A DNA stretch of 64,000 nucleotides from Mytilus edulis (taxonomy: Eukaryota; Mollusca; Bivalvia; Mytilida; Mytilidae): positions 43,921,601 through 43,985,600 of the forward strand of contig NC_092356.1 in the NCBI RefSeq assembly GCF_963676685.1. The letters run 5' to 3'. Numbering within the stretch: position 1 is the first letter of the stretch; each line of letters opens with the position of its first letter. Under the pieces are notes generated by a model, which saw nothing but the letters and a program-made list of their open reading frames with translations, was not told the origin of the DNA and made no database searches. The position numbers were made by a program, and so were the translations under genes. Shown piece after piece: positions 34,436 through 46,939 of this stretch.

Positions 34436-34990
34436 AAAAAGAAGATGTGGTATGATTGCCAATGAGACAACTATCCACAAAAGACCAAAATGTCACAGAC
34501 ATTAACAACTATAGGTCACCGTACGGCCTTCAACAATGAGCAAAGCCCATACCGCATAGTGAGCTATAAAAGGCCCCGATAAAACAATGTAAAACAATTC
34601 AAACGAGAAAACTAACGGCCTTATTTATGTAAAAAAATAACGAAAAACAAATATGTAACACATAAACAAACGACAACCACTGAATTACAGGCTCCTGACT
34701 TGGGACAGGCACATACATAAATAATGTGGCGGGGTTAAACATGTTAGCGGGATCCCAACCCTCCCCCTAACCTGGGACAGTTGTATAACTGTACAACATA
34801 AGAACGAACTATAAAAATCAGTTGAAAAAGGCTTAACTCATCAGATGGACAAAAATACAAGTGGACGTGGCCCGGTACTTATACATCCCGACACAAAAAG
34901 ACACAATGAACAAATCTGAGAGTACTCGCAGTTATCTGATAGCTAGTTCAAAGCCACTAACAACTTATAAAAATATCATGCAACTAAGAC
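34436..34990 (+). mobile_element. Family C repeat, longest copy, nested in the 3.1-kb element
   Basis: Starts AAAAAAGAAGATGTGGTATG, continues through the usual CGTACGGCC and AAAAGGCCCCGATAAAACA blocks. It extends further than other copies: GCGGGGTTAAACATGTTAGC, CCCAACCCTCCCCCTAACCT, GACGTGGCCCGGTACTTATA and GATAGCTAGTTCAAAGCCAC. The 83-codon open frame at 34861-35112 lies in this tail and is repeat-derived. The right boundary is approximate. Confidence 0.75.
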
Positions 34991-35875
34991 TAAACTATCA
35001 ATCCGAACACATGTTCATATGTGAACGAGAACACGTTATATGTACCCTGTGTTGTATTAGAAAGACACTTTCAGTCGGAATTAAGAACGTGCTACTTGGA
35101 ACAGACGCATAAATTAAGGCTGATTGAATACGTCAATTAAAAATTCATGCATATTCCAGAGGCCAATTCATATCACGCTATATTAAAGTGATACATCCTT
35201 CAATAAAATGCAAAGAAAGTCAAACTAAAAATGCTCTTTCTAGGATACTGTGGCACCGAATTGTCATTTTTGTTCACTCAGGAACATCTCATTCTTAAAT
35301 TTTCAAGGGGAAAATATAAAGGTAGCAAAATTATTGTCGTGGCTAAATAACTCTTAACTGACACAATTTCAATTGACCAACCCATTAACAGACTTTATTC
35401 CCATAATTTTCACTAAAACGTGGTATTATTCACGTTATTTTACAATTATGAAATATTTACTAATGTCAATTTATTTTTTAGAACCACAGTACTATTTTTT
35501 GTCCTTTAAATAATATCTAAATTTGTTTGTTTCGCCTTTTATTTAAAAAAATGCTATGCGTATAAGGATAAATACTACATACTTGCGCGACGCCTTTTAG
35601 TTTTACTGAAAACTGCGCAGACTAAGAAATGTTTTTACAAGTGCAAAATGTTCTATGATAGATATCATTTTGTCAGGCACTTTTCTTTTTTTGATATGGT
35701 TCTTATAACATGCCAAAAATCTGTATATTTAATAGAGTTTAACATTAAATTAAGCGTTTTACTCTTAACAGACGTATAACCAACCCGATTAACAGACCAA
35801 TCGCCCATATAGCCACATACTCAATATAGATTAACCGACCAATCTCTCGGTTAGCCGAGTGTCGGCCGTGTTTTA

Positions 35876-36477
35876 ATATCAAACAACGATAAAAAAAAAA
35901 AGGGAACATTGTAAAAGGATAAAATTATATGGAATATATTGCAAAGAGATAGCAACCCAACGACAAAATCCCCAAAAAGTATATAGAGTGAGGAATCAAC
36001 TTGTACCAGGTGAAGGCAATTCTTACGAAAGTGTACCCGTAACAATCTTTTATTTTTTATAAGAATTAAAATAGATTTATTACGTTAGGTGTTTTTTTGG
36101 GGCCTCGTGCCCAATTAAAATATAATGAGTCATGCCATAGTTAACCGATTTTATTAGTTTTTTTATGATGTTGTTCTTTTGCGAAGAAGTCGCAGGTTAA
36201 GGGGATCGCTTAGCAAGTTTAACAACACCACATTTGTTTTGTGTCTGTACAATATTAGGAGCCTGTTATACAGCATATGTTGTAGGTTACAGATAGATAT
36301 TTTTGTTTTTCGCCTTTTTTGTTCTGTCATCAATATTTCATAGCTATACGGTAAATGTCTTTTTTGTTTAAGGCCATACGGTCACTGAAAAGTTCCTTAG
36401 CTAGTTGATGCGTTCTTATGTGCGTGCATGCGTGCTTCATGCACGATCACGTGTACAATTCTTTTATTTTTTTTTAT
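35876..36477. other. Spacer after the 3.1-kb element
   Basis: No gene seen. A short family C-like scrap (AAGGCCATACGGTCAC) lies at about 36371-36386. A GTGCGTGCATGCGTGCTTCA stretch lies at about 36420. Confidence 0.35.
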
Positions 36478-36960
36478 CAAACTTACACCAGAGTTTTATA
36501 TCAGCAATGTATCGCACAACTTTGAAAACTGCCGATCAACTACTTTTTTTAAAGGGTCATGCCTCTTAAAATTATCAATTTTATAAAAAAAATGTATTTT
36601 TAGCGCTCTCTTCTTTACAATTCTTGCGAGATTTTTTTTCCCAAGTTATACCAAATTATTAATATCAGCAATGTTTCGGACAAGTCAGTACCGATCAATT
36701 TATATCAAAAGAGTCATGCATTTTGAAAATATCAATTTTGTCGATAATTGCATTGTTAGTTCTACCGGTTGTACCATTTCTGCCAGATTTTTTTTATTCA
36801 ACTTATATGAAGTTTATTTGCGCTATGTCTCTCACAAGCTTGAAAATGAGTGCCAATCAACTTTTTGTAAATGAGTTATGCCCTTCGAAAATATTAAGTA
36901 TATGAAAAATTGCACTGTAACCTCTTTCAAGCATACATTTCATTAAGCTAATCATAACAT
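36478..36960. repeat. Three diverged tandem units of about 164 bp
   Basis: Anchor words recur with a period of about 164-165 nt. These are AGCAATGT at about 36503 and 36667 and the equivalent GCTATGTCT at about 36832, followed each time by a GCCGATCAACT-like or ACCGATCAA-like word, a GTCATGC or GTTATGC word, and AAAATTATCAATTTT-like sequence. Each unit starts near a C(A)AACTTA word. Divergence is high, so the array is old. The open frames at 36671-36905 follow the repeat. Confidence 0.6.
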
Positions 36961-37984
36961 GTTTTAAAGAACGTGGATAGATTAGATAGTTTCAACGCGG
37001 GGAACATTTGAACCATTTTTTTTTAATTTATAAAGCTATTTTAGTCCGTCAAATATAATTAATATGATCTTTAACAGGAGGCTAAGGAGAATATATTGTT
37101 TGATTTAAAACGTTAGCAGAAATAATTAAACAGCAACGAATCCACATGCTTCCATAACATACAACGGTATCAGAAATCTTTAGCGGGGAAAAGCTGATTT
37201 AATTCTCTTTTTCATTCATCTCTGTTCTATCAAATACAGGTGGGGAAGCAATTTTGTATGTTATTAAAGCAAATGCATGTTATTAGGTATTTATTACATA
37301 TGATTACCAACTCATTTATAAAAGATTAGTTATCAATGAAAGTTGTTTGTACATATTACTTAAACAAAGTAATTCAAGCACCTGAAATTGCTTACAAACA
37401 ATTTGTGATACGTGGGATCGTTCTTTCAACTTCTCGTTTTTTCAGTGATAAGGTCAAGCTATGAACTAAGTGATATTAAATGATTTATAATGCAGACTTA
37501 TTTTTGATTGCCTGTTCTTTTGATGCTTGCTAAGAATTCAAATACTTTAAATTGAATTAATGTTTTTATACAAGCTCCTATAAACCAACTGTTCCCAACA
37601 GTGTATATGATCAAAACGTGTACTTCTGTTAAACATTTATGTGAAAGAACGCTTTTAAGCATTGACATTCTTCTACTCATCTTTAATAGCTTATTTTGAT
37701 TCATCGTTGTAAAATAACAACAAATTAATGGTAAAGTAAACACATTCTTATCTTTCCATTGAAGTATTTTGGACCATAACTTCAGCGACGAAAGAAACAG
37801 CTACAGTTTTAAACAATGGAATAGAAGTGTTGTGGTATATTAGTTCATGGTACACGTCCTTACATGCACTTGGGAAAATCCAACGTAGGGAAACATAACT
37901 TAAATTGCTGCTATTCATATTAAAGTCACAGTAAGGTCTTCTTTCTTGCTAATGTCATACGACGGACATGACTACAAGTATCAT
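36961..37984. other. Intergenic spacer, no gene recognised
   Basis: AT-rich; no coding region or repeat family is recognised. Confidence 0.35.
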
Positions 37985-38278
37985 ATCTGACAATTTCATC
38001 TCAGGAGCCTGCAATTCAGTGGTTGTCGTTTGCTTATGTGTTACATATTTGTTTTAATTTCATTTTTTTTTTTATATAAATAAGGCCGTTAGTTTTCTCG
38101 TTTACATTGTTTTACATTGTCATTTCGGGGCCTTTTATATCTGACTTTGCGGTGTGGGCTTTGCTCATTGTTGAAGGCCGTACGGTGACCTATAGTTGTT
38201 AATTTCTGTGTCATTTTGGTCTCTTATGGTAAGTTGTCTTATTGGCAATTATACCACATCTTCTTTTTTTTTATATTT
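37985..38278 (-). repeat. Family C repeat, reverse
   Basis: GCAATTCAGTGGTTGTCGTT, AAGGCCGTTAGTTTTCTCGT, GGGGCCTTTTATATCTGACT, GAAGGCCGTACGGTGACC and AACTTACCACATC-type sequence, ending in CCACATCTTCTTTTTTTTTA. A family F reverse fragment (GGATCTCAATGCTCTTCAAC) follows at about 38305-38360. Confidence 0.75.
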
Positions 38279-38360
38279 GTTCAACTATGACCTAAACAAA
38301 TCTCAATTTGGATCTCAATGCTCTTCAACTTTGTACTTCATTTGGCTTTTTTAACTTTAT

Positions 38361-39968
38361 AAAATATATAGAACGCTGCTTTTTTATATTGGTACTGAAA
38401 CAAAATTCGAGCATCTACTATGACCTTGTACTCCATTTACGTGTTAGAACATAATTTATCACTTGTAAAGTTAAAGTATTGCTTAAGACAGCTGTAAAGA
38501 TGGCTGGGTTCACTCGACTAGAGGTCGATTGGTCGATTGGTCGATTGCGGCGAAATCCTAATCTATTATTTGATACTGTAAACAAAAATGTAACGTCAGA
38601 AAACAAAATACTTTAAAACTATTTGTCAAACATTCGAAGATTCCTTTAATATGTTTGAAATTAAGTCTTTTAACCCATAAATATAAAGGACACAAACTAT
38701 CATGCGTTGCATTTCCATGAAATAACCACACAACATGTTCACAAATAAAAATAACAGGACTGAGGTAATAAAATATTCGAGGCCTTTTGGACTTCAAAAT
38801 TTACAGGTTTTGTACTTTTAGCTGCAATGTTTTAGAAACCTACTGTTTACGGAACATTGAATATAGATGTATTATTGAAACTGAGCATTTCTATGTCTGA
38901 TTATTTTCCTGGGCTAATTGTCGGACAGACATATTACCATTATATCCAAAATCTAGAAACACATTGTTTATATATAATTAATTAAACCACGAAGTTAGCA
39001 TATATAATTAGGACATTTGGCTTGATTGTCAATGACACAACTATCAAATCTATCAAAATAAAACCGACGCGGATTTAAACATTTATAGGTGACGGTTTGG
39101 ATTCAAATATGAGAAAAATCCATACAGGATAGTCAGCCATAAAAAAATTGAAAGCAGTTTGAGACTTTGTAAGTAGAAATTAAAATTGAATGTAAATTGT
39201 AAAATGTTGATTACTTTAAGACTATTATTAAATTCTAGGAGATGTATATCTTTTTTAAATCAATTAATATGTAAAATAAGTTCAATTTCTGGAGCTGTAT
39301 GAAAAATATGAAAACATACACGATATCATGAACCTCCTTGCTAACTTGTTTTATAAAACACATTCCTTGTGTTTTTGTGTGGAGGTTTTTAATATGACTA
39401 CACTTATATAAACACTGATATAGTATTATGTATTTTATTTAAAAGACGATGGATCAAAGCCCTTTCTTACAAAATAAATCTTTGAAGAATTAGCCAATGA
39501 AATTACTGCATTCAAATTTTTGAAGATGTAGTAGTATCATTAAGGCAAGACCATACGAAAATAGAACACAGAGATGCAGACCATTGTAACCGAAGCGTAC
39601 GTATGCACTGAAAAAAAAATTCTATTTCAACCTAATTTTACCTATACTATAGTACATATTTGGACATACAAAAATATCGAAAAGATATGCCCAAAAATAA
39701 ATAAATCTACTGATATAATTGAATTCTAATTATAAAGTGCAACTATTTTTTCGCTGGCTAATTTAAGCATCCAATATACTACGGCTAACAAGCAGCTGTG
39801 AAAATGAATTAGTACGAAGATGAATATAAATCGCCTCACAATTATTGATATGTTCAGGTGTTGTGGATGTCACCTCGTGTTTTGTTTTTCCCTTGATAAT
39901 TTGGTTCTTGTGTCAGATATTTACTTCTATCGAATTGTTCACAATCCGCCTGGACTCGGATTAATTAA
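38361..39968. other. Spacer with an old family C copy
   Basis: No gene recognised. About 38995-39150 is a strongly diverged family C copy (TTGGCTTGATTGTCAATGAC, CATACAGGATAGTCAGCCAT). About 38522-38545 has GGTCGATT repeated three times. Confidence 0.4.
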
Positions 39969-40136
39969 AACCTTGTTAGATTTTCCATCCCTAGGCCGTA
40001 TTATGACTCTTGGATTAGATTGTCCATCTCTAGGCTGTATTATAACTCTTGAATTAGATTGTCCATCTCTAGGCCGTATTATGACTCTTGAGTTAGATTG
40101 TCCATCTCTAGACCGTATTATGACTCTAAGAGTTAG
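39969..40136 (+). repeat. 39-bp tandem repeat with an open frame
   Basis: Four to five units of 39 bp: TTAGATTGTCCATCTCTAGG, then CCGTATTATGACTCTTGAA. Since 39 is a multiple of three, a plus-strand frame stays open (39820-40143), repeating LDCPSLGRIMTLE. There is no upstream domain or signal peptide that convinces me of a gene. Confidence 0.7.
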
Positions 40137-40379
40137 ATTATGAAAAGCGAGAATGCATAGTAAAGTATAATGCTTTACATGTACTTAAAGTTGGTATGGT
40201 AAAAAATAACCAAATATTGACAAAATAGATTCTACGTACTAGGTCTTAAATGCCATATATGGGAGATCGTATCTAAAGTCTAGACACACATTTGGAGGGG
40301 AGGTCATACGATTTTTTCCGTTTGCTTATGAATTTTAAATTGATTAACAGGTAAAACATCGATAAAACTGAGAGAGGCA

Positions 40380-40940
40380 AAATATACTAAAAGGACGTTC
40401 AAAACCATAAGTTGAAATAAACTGAAAATGCAATGGCAAAAAAAAAGACCAAAATGACAAACAACATTATACAAAATACAACATAACGGTAAGCTACTGT
40501 TGCGTATTTTACTGTTTTTTTGTCCCCCGTGGATGTGTTTTTTGTCCCCCGTAGATGTAATTGTTTACTGCTGTTAGTCATATGTAAATGTTCTATTTAC
40601 TGCTGTTTGTCATCCGTAGATGTGTTTCTTTTAACTTTTTTTCATCCCATAGATGTCTTGGTTTACCGCTGATGTCAACCATTGTTGTCTTTTTTTTTTA
40701 TCGCTGTTTTAACTCGTATATCTCATTTTACTGCTGTTTTACATGGTCACCTTTTGATGTCCTTTTGATTGCTGTTAGCACCTCGCACATTTTTTATTTT
40801 ACTGATGTTTGTCACTCGAAGAAGTCTTTTTAACTTCTGTTCGTCACCAGTGGATGTATCTTTTATTACTCTTCTGAAGACGTGGATATCTGTTTTTACT
40901 GCTCTTCTTTAGCCGTAGATGTCTTTTCTGATCTAACATG
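40380..40940. repeat. Family A fragment and a degenerate minisatellite
   Basis: 40380-40480 (AAGGACGTTCAAAACCATAA, AATGCAATGGCAAAAAAAAA) is a decayed forward family A copy. From about 40495 to 40940, words such as TTTACTGCTGTTTGTC, CCCCGTAGATGT and CCGTAGATGTCTTTT recur roughly every 40-45 nt with heavy divergence. Confidence 0.55.
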
Positions 40941-42224
40941 TATTGTTGGATTGATTTGCCATAAATATATCATACTCCAACATCTTCTTTTATTCGTACT
41001 TACATCACTGTATTTCTACTATATTGATATCAATACGCTCTATGCAAGATACTCAAATGCTATGCAATGAAGGAAGTTAACAGAACACAGCTATAACAGA
41101 CAGAGTTAATTGTCTGGAAAGATAAGAAGAATTCTGCTCTATCATATTGTTTGTTGTATGAATATAGCCGTTTTACAACCGTTCAATCTTCAGATATATC
41201 TGATGATTTCGGCCAGAACAAAAATTGACATTTTTAAACAATCAATGAAAAAGACATACATCTGTGTAAAACAAATGTTTTCCGTCAAGATTGACAAAAG
41301 ATAAAAAATTGGCTTAATTCGGCACGATATAATTAGTTCATGATATGTCAATTTCACCATCGAAATTGATTAGTTTTCAATTGAAGACGCGATTGGATTA
41401 TTGTAATTGGTACCGAATTTTGTTGAAATTGCGAGAAATGTAATTTATTTCTTAATGAACAGAACAAAACTCTGACGGAGAACCTGTGAAAGATAATTTT
41501 ATAGGATTGTATACAAGAGAGTGTAATAGGTGAGATTTCCATTTAATCCAATCTCCGTTTTAGTTAATGAAAACAATTGCCTTCAGTCCTTTTAAATAAC
41601 AGAGTGTAAATTGAAAAGAAGTTTGAAAGTTTGAGGACATAAATTAACCAGCTTTTAAACGTTTTAATCCAATTTTTAAAGTGTTGATTTTATGCAATTT
41701 CGCAAAGTCTGTGTCTCATATAACTAGAGGAGTGAGATACATACATAGTCAGCTAATGAAGATGGTTAGAACAGACGTCTTTTTCTATAAACGTTTGTAG
41801 AATTTTGAATCAGTTTGGATATTTTGTTTTTATTTCACATGCTCAGAAGTCGGCACTTTTGTGTTTAAAATTTGTTTGAAATATCATTTATATGGTATAT
41901 TCGTTTTCTGTACATTTACTGTTTATAAATTTTCATCATTCGAAAAACTAAGATTTTCTTCCATTAGGCATAATTTGTCTGTGTAGTACCTGGCACACTT
42001 TTTCGGAATTATCTAATGCTCTTCTGCGTTGCAACAATCGTATATTCCTATGTTTTGTTTTTCGAGCGTCAATGACGATTCCCGAGTCTGACAAACAAGA
42101 TTGTATACGTGGAATGCATTGTGCGATTTAACATCGAATTGTTTTATACTGTATCACCATCTTGTTTATGTCGCATTGATAAGTCTTTCATATTTTGATT
42201 ATGTTGCATGGAAACCAAGTAAAA
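40941..42224. other. Intergenic spacer, no gene recognised
   Basis: AT-rich; only short open frames without domain features. Confidence 0.35.
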
Positions 42225-42485
42225 TAAAAAAAAAATACCGAACTCTGAGGAAAATTCATAACGACAAAACCCTTTTATAATGACAATATCAGAAGCCCAA
42301 ACACATCAATCGAATGGATAATAACTGTCATATTTCTGACTTGGTACAGATACTTTTTTTTTTTATTTCAAACATGGTGGATTAAACGTGGTTTTGTAGT
42401 TAGATAAACCTCTCGCCTGTATGACCGTCGCATACAATTTCATTATATGAATAACGATGTGTGAACAAAACAAACACTGGAACAA
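42225..42485 (+). repeat. Family D repeat, near full length
   Basis: AAAAAATACCGAACTCTGAG, GGATAATAACTGTCATATTT, GACTTGGTACAGATAC, ACGTGGTTTTGTAGTTAGAT and AAACCTCTCGCCTGTATGAC, ending GTGTGAACAAAACAAACA. Confidence 0.75.
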
Positions 42486-45300
42486 TTTGTTTAAGTTGTA
42501 TATGTTGTTGTTCTGTATATGTTGAATGAGGGTATAGAAAGGGGATCCTTTCGTTTCTGTATTCTTTCATTTTGCCTCATTATTCTTTATCTCTATATGT
42601 TATGACTCTTCTGATTAACTTGATAACTGTATTCGGATCATTGTTATTTTCTGTAATCAGTATATTTTTACTCGATTCTCTAACTTTTACAGTTATTCTG
42701 CATTCTTTTTTTAGTGCTGTTTTTGACTTTAGCTTCATTGAGTTGTCTTTATTTTGTATCGGATTTTAGTGTTGTTCTTTGTTTTTACATCTAGGTCTAC
42801 ACGTATTTGTCTTTTCTTTGTTCACTATTTAAATTATCATTTATGTATCAATTTTTTTTTATGGTAAATCACTTTGATTTGCATAATTACTCAGAAACTA
42901 GATACAAGTCTGAAGATCATTTTAGAAGATGTTAGTCATTGCAAATTTGATAGCGTGGAGTTTAAACACTGGTTATATGTCAGATGGGGTGATAGCACCA
43001 TTAATTCAGTCATTATCTCACTTTATGTTTCACTGCTCTATGATGTTTACATTACGCTCGCAAGTGAGAGAGTCAAATTAATCGGCCCAGAGTTAGGCTA
43101 GTGAAAGAACAAAGTTCCTCCCAAAATAATATTTGCGACTTTTTGTTAGACAATCCTTAAACATTCTTTTGACACAAAAGTTTTATTATTGTTTGTTATA
43201 GTTTGGTTTAGCCTACACTGGTCTGTCATTTTATTGCAACATGCATACATATTTAAATTGAGTGTTGTAACCTAAACCTGTTTGTTTAGAGTGCTATAAA
43301 CAGTTTCGTATCCAAACTAGGGGTTATTCCTCGACTAACAATAACCACGGAGGGAAACCCCTGTTTATTTACTTGATTTGTGAAAAAGTATCATGTTTTT
43401 TGTATTTGATTGTAAAAATTAGTTAATTAGCTTTCAATTAAAACAAGTTGAATGATTAAAATAATTTTAAAAATTATATTAAATGTACATGTTTTGAGGC
43501 GAGACAACACTGTAAACATCATGTTTGTTTTTGCAGTGAAAAATAAAAACTTATTTGCAGCCACTGTAGCTCTTTTCGGAGCAGGAGACCGTACCCTGAA
43601 TGAAGTTTTTTTTGAAAGGCCAAATAAAAACCTTTAAATTTCATACAGCTTTGATAATGTAAAATGTGCATGTATCATGTCTCTAAGGGTATGCACACGA
43701 TCTGATTTCATTTTTTTTAATGTTCAAATTAGGCATATTTTCCCCCACGTTCTTGGGATGGAATTTTTAAAATATATTAAAAGTACACTTTATTTTTTAT
43801 TTCAATATAAACTAGAAAACATTCTGATTCCAGTGATATCTAGTTTTATACAAGTATCTTTATTAATCAGTCTATCACTTATGCATTGTCTCTCAAAATA
43901 TGACGTCATAGAAAAAACTGTAGATTGCACCCTTGTATATATTCATAATTATCCTCTACCTTTAATAAAACGTACCGTTGATTGCACCAAAACTGAGTAC
44001 ACTAACATTTCAAACTTTGTATTGTTGATTTCCCGATGAAATAACATAGGACTCGGAAATTACTTGAAGATTTATCCAAGAGCAATTCTCTATGTAATTG
44101 TAAAGTGTTTTGATTTACATTAAGTAGCATACAAATCTCCAATTACATTACCAAGCCTGCAATTGATATGCAAAACCTGCAAGGTATAAAAGCATTTTGA
44201 AGGACAAATGTAATAAACCATTTTAAATTACACACCAGATCTACAAGCAGAGGTATGAAGCATAGGGATGGACAATAAATTTGAAGGACATAAACAAAAT
44301 AAAAAGAAGTGCTGACATTAAACACTATATCTTTAAGTAGGGATATAAAGCATAAAGTATGTTGAAGGACAAAAAATCAATGAACACAAATTGATAAAAA
44401 TGAAATACCACTTTTGTTATAATGCAGTTTATTTAAAATAATGTACATTAGTTTTATCACTTTTAACATTATGGTTAAATATTATGTTGGAACAATGGTC
44501 CAGTTCAAACTTACAACTTAATAACAATATAACACTGCCAAAACACATGAACTATTCAGAGTATTTAGAAATACTGCCATAAAATAGGTCAATCTGGAAA
44601 AAAGCAATAATGCAAAAATCTGTAAACATTCCACCCCCCCCCCCCCCGAACACCCTTAAATTTCACATAGTAAAAAAAGTGTAGGAATTTCAATCCTTGG
44701 AACACCGACTAAATTCGCCAATGTTAGATGTTCTTATTTTGGAATTCTCTAAAAAAATACTATTACTATCAAAATGATGATGAAATAAAGAATCATGTAA
44801 ATATTAAAAAGTAAAATGAATCAGATCACTTTCAATGAAATGTCAGAAAAACATGTTGAAAGCTTATGATTCATTATAAATAATTTAGGATTTCCAACTA
44901 TTCAAACAACATAATTATGAAAACACATATATACGAATAATGTTTTGTACCAGATCTTTGTGGTATGTATCATACAACAAGCTAATGATTTGATGTTCGA
45001 ATGAACAGGACAAAATTTTACCCACTATAATCTAACAAATGCTAGCTTATTTAGTCAAAACTGAACTTATTATCATGTATCTGTTCTTTATTACATTTAC
45101 TATTTATTTGATAAGCCATGACCAATCAGATAAAATAATATCGAGCTACGTGGTAAATTTCGTAAAGAGGAGATCCATTAAATTTGACAAAATTAAATCC
45201 GAGACTATAACAGCTAACCGCGCTAAGTAAAACAACAGGCTTATTTCTGACTTGGTACAGACATTTCAGAACACCTCAACAGACACAATTGGTTAACTTT
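42486..45300. other. Long spacer downstream of GPCR 45616, no supported gene
   Basis: AT-rich. The plus-strand frame at 43677-44039 (120 codons from an ATG) is the longest but shows no domain, signal peptide or homology that I recognise, so it is left uncalled. A run of 14 C lies at 44634-44647. A family D scrap (CTGACTTGGTACAGACATTT) is at about 45248-45267. Confidence 0.4.
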
Positions 45301-45615
45301 ACAATAAATTGAACCCAGCAACCCAAACTAGGTAAACGTACATCACAGACACACACAACTGACTTTAAAAATACAAATAAACAAACAAAAAAATCTGCTT
45401 AGTACGCTGACATCAAAAGTGTTTGTAATTGATAGTACATAGAGTTTAGTTAACCATAACTACGAGTGTTTTCTTGCACATTAACATGACGTTATGTTAT
45501 AATTGTACTTTAATCGCAAACGTTACATTTAATTACCTCCACCATTGACCAAAGCCTGAATGCCAACATTATAAAACCCTTTATAAAAGATCGTTCTTAT
45601 TCCTTTGTTTACATT

Positions 45616-46806
45616 TCATGCTTTACATGTAAACAGTTCCTTCAACCTTGATCTGAAGGCATTATTCATGAAGGCATAAATGACCGGATTTACGTCATGA
45701 TAGATGAAAAACAAATAAAACACTACTACATTCATATCAAAAACCCTCAAAGCAACAAGCCACGAAGGCAAGAAAGCAATTATGAATACTAATGTTACTA
45801 TTGACAACATAAACGCCATTTTTATATTCGCCATTCTCATTTTCTCAAGGTTTGCCCTTGAGACTCCACCTTGTTTGACTGTAGCATCTTTGTCAATCAT
45901 TGAAGTATCATTCCCATTTCTTTTATCAGCTTTGTTGTTTTCCTCCTCATCTGATTTAACAAAAGATGTTTCATTATTAAGAGTAGAAAATTCAGTATGC
46001 TCTGTCTCACTTGAATGTTCTCCATCATTTGAATGAGAATTCCAAAATTCACAGCACTGACTGGTAACTATTTTCAATCTCTTTTGTCGTCTTGACAGAA
46101 CAGATCGATATATTAATGCATACAAAACCGTGGTAGTGATACAGCAAATCGCGAAAAGCGACGAGTATATTTTTTGAAAGATGTAAAAGAATGAACCATG
46201 ATCATTAAAATTCGCAACTGGGATGCACATGAGCTCAGGTTCAATTTGCTGATTTATTGAAATGTTATGACCGGAAGTTGAGTTTAATGCTCCTGTAGAA
46301 TTATCTTCTGTAAAACCATATGTACTCTGTGTCGAATTAGAATTTATGTCCGCAATAGTGTAGTTATATGAGCACAACATACCTAAAGTGATGGCAAATA
46401 CACAAAGAACAGCAACAATACACTTCGCCCGCTTGATTGTCATGACATGTTTGAATGGATGACAGATGCACAGGTAACGGTCAACACCAATCGCGACCAT
46501 GATAAAAGCAGAAAACGGGACAGTTGTTGTCATTAGAAAAAAGTACAATTTACAAACAAAATCATACTCCAATTTCATATATAGGACCTCTACGGCAATT
46601 GTGAACGGGATCGTAACAAGGCAGGTTAAAAAGTCTGTTGTAGCTAACGTTAAAATAAAGATTGTCGATGTCAGTTTCTGCTTGAATCTTGAAAACACAT
46701 ATAACACAAGGGAATTTCCAATCACACCTACTACTGAACAAACGCTCATAAGACCAATTGCAATATATACCAAATGACGATCGCCTTCTTGCTGATCCTC
46801 TTCCAT
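45616..46806 (-). CDS. Orphan class A GPCR, paralogue 1 of a tandem pair (single exon)
   Basis: Plasma-membrane receptor of 396 aa starting on ATG at 46806. TM1 carries GN (30-31) and TM2 LATTD with D58. C85 starts TM3, which ends VDRYLCICHPF with DRY at 109-111. A long ECL2 holds about five N-glycosylation sequons and the conserved Cys in ELMC. ICL3 is long, acidic and Ser/Thr-rich. TM6 has AFLPSW (FLPSW at 345-349) in place of CWxP, so the toggle Trp is Phe. TM7 has NPVIY at 373-377. The short tail ends in a Cys (F-T-C-K-A) suitable for palmitoylation. It is closely related to the receptor at 55188-56381. The overall pattern resembles mollusc orphan receptors often labelled cholecystokinin-, orexin- or amine-receptor-like; the ligand is unknown. 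Confidence 0.92.
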   Translation of the reverse strand: MEEDQQEGDRHLVYIAIGLMSVCSVVGVIGNSLVLYVFSRFKQKLTSTIFILTLATTDFLTCLVTIPFTIAVEVLYMKLEYDFVCKLYFFLMTTTVPFSAFIMVAIGVDRYLCICHPFKHVMTIKRAKCIVAVLCVFAITLGMLCSYNYTIADINSNSTQSTYGFTEDNSTGALNSTSGHNISINQQIEPELMCIPVANFNDHGSFFYIFQKIYSSLFAICCITTTVLYALIYRSVLSRRQKRLKIVTSQCCEFWNSHSNDGEHSSETEHTEFSTLNNETSFVKSDEEENNKADKRNGNDTSMIDKDATVKQGGVSRANLEKMRMANIKMAFMLSIVTLVFIIAFLPSWLVALRVFDMNVVVFYLFFIYHDVNPVIYAFMNNAFRSRLKELFTCKA

Positions 46807-46939
46807 GCTGTTTGTCTTTTACTTCCTAAAACATGTAATACAAATATTATTGCTTTATTCAAAATAACTTCACGAAACTAAGTTTGTATATAAATATGTT
46901 AATGTCGTCACTGAAGAAAGATTGTGGTATAAAGTTAAA

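Larger units (their letters stand above)
32768..35870. mobile_element. 3.1-kb non-autonomous DNA transposon with long CAC-starting terminal inverted repeats
   Basis: Both ends begin CACGGCCGACACTCGGC inward. Over the first 91 bp (32768-32858 and 35780-35870) I count four mismatches. The element is flanked by TTTTA on both sides (32763-32767 and 35871-35875), a 5-bp target duplication. Each end contains its own small palindrome CTCGGCTAACCGAG. Subterminal words of the form GGTCTGTTAAT recur at 32838-32880, 33249-33310 and, inverted, 35379-35396. The interior has no transposase; it holds two nested repeats. A CAC end with a 5-bp duplication is reminiscent of Transib-like elements, but the superfamily is not established. 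Confidence 0.85.

Noticed and set aside
34861-35112. 83-codon frame after the family C core
   Set aside because: It lies within the tail of the longest family C copy, which I recognise as non-coding repeat.
32768-35870. Interpretation of the inverted ends as LTRs of a retrotransposon
   Set aside because: The ends are inverted, not direct, and there is no gag/pol-like sequence, primer-binding site or polypurine tract.
43677-44039. 120-codon plus-strand open frame starting on ATG
   Set aside because: No domain, signal peptide, homology or flanking gene signals; AT-rich spacer can give frames of this size by chance.
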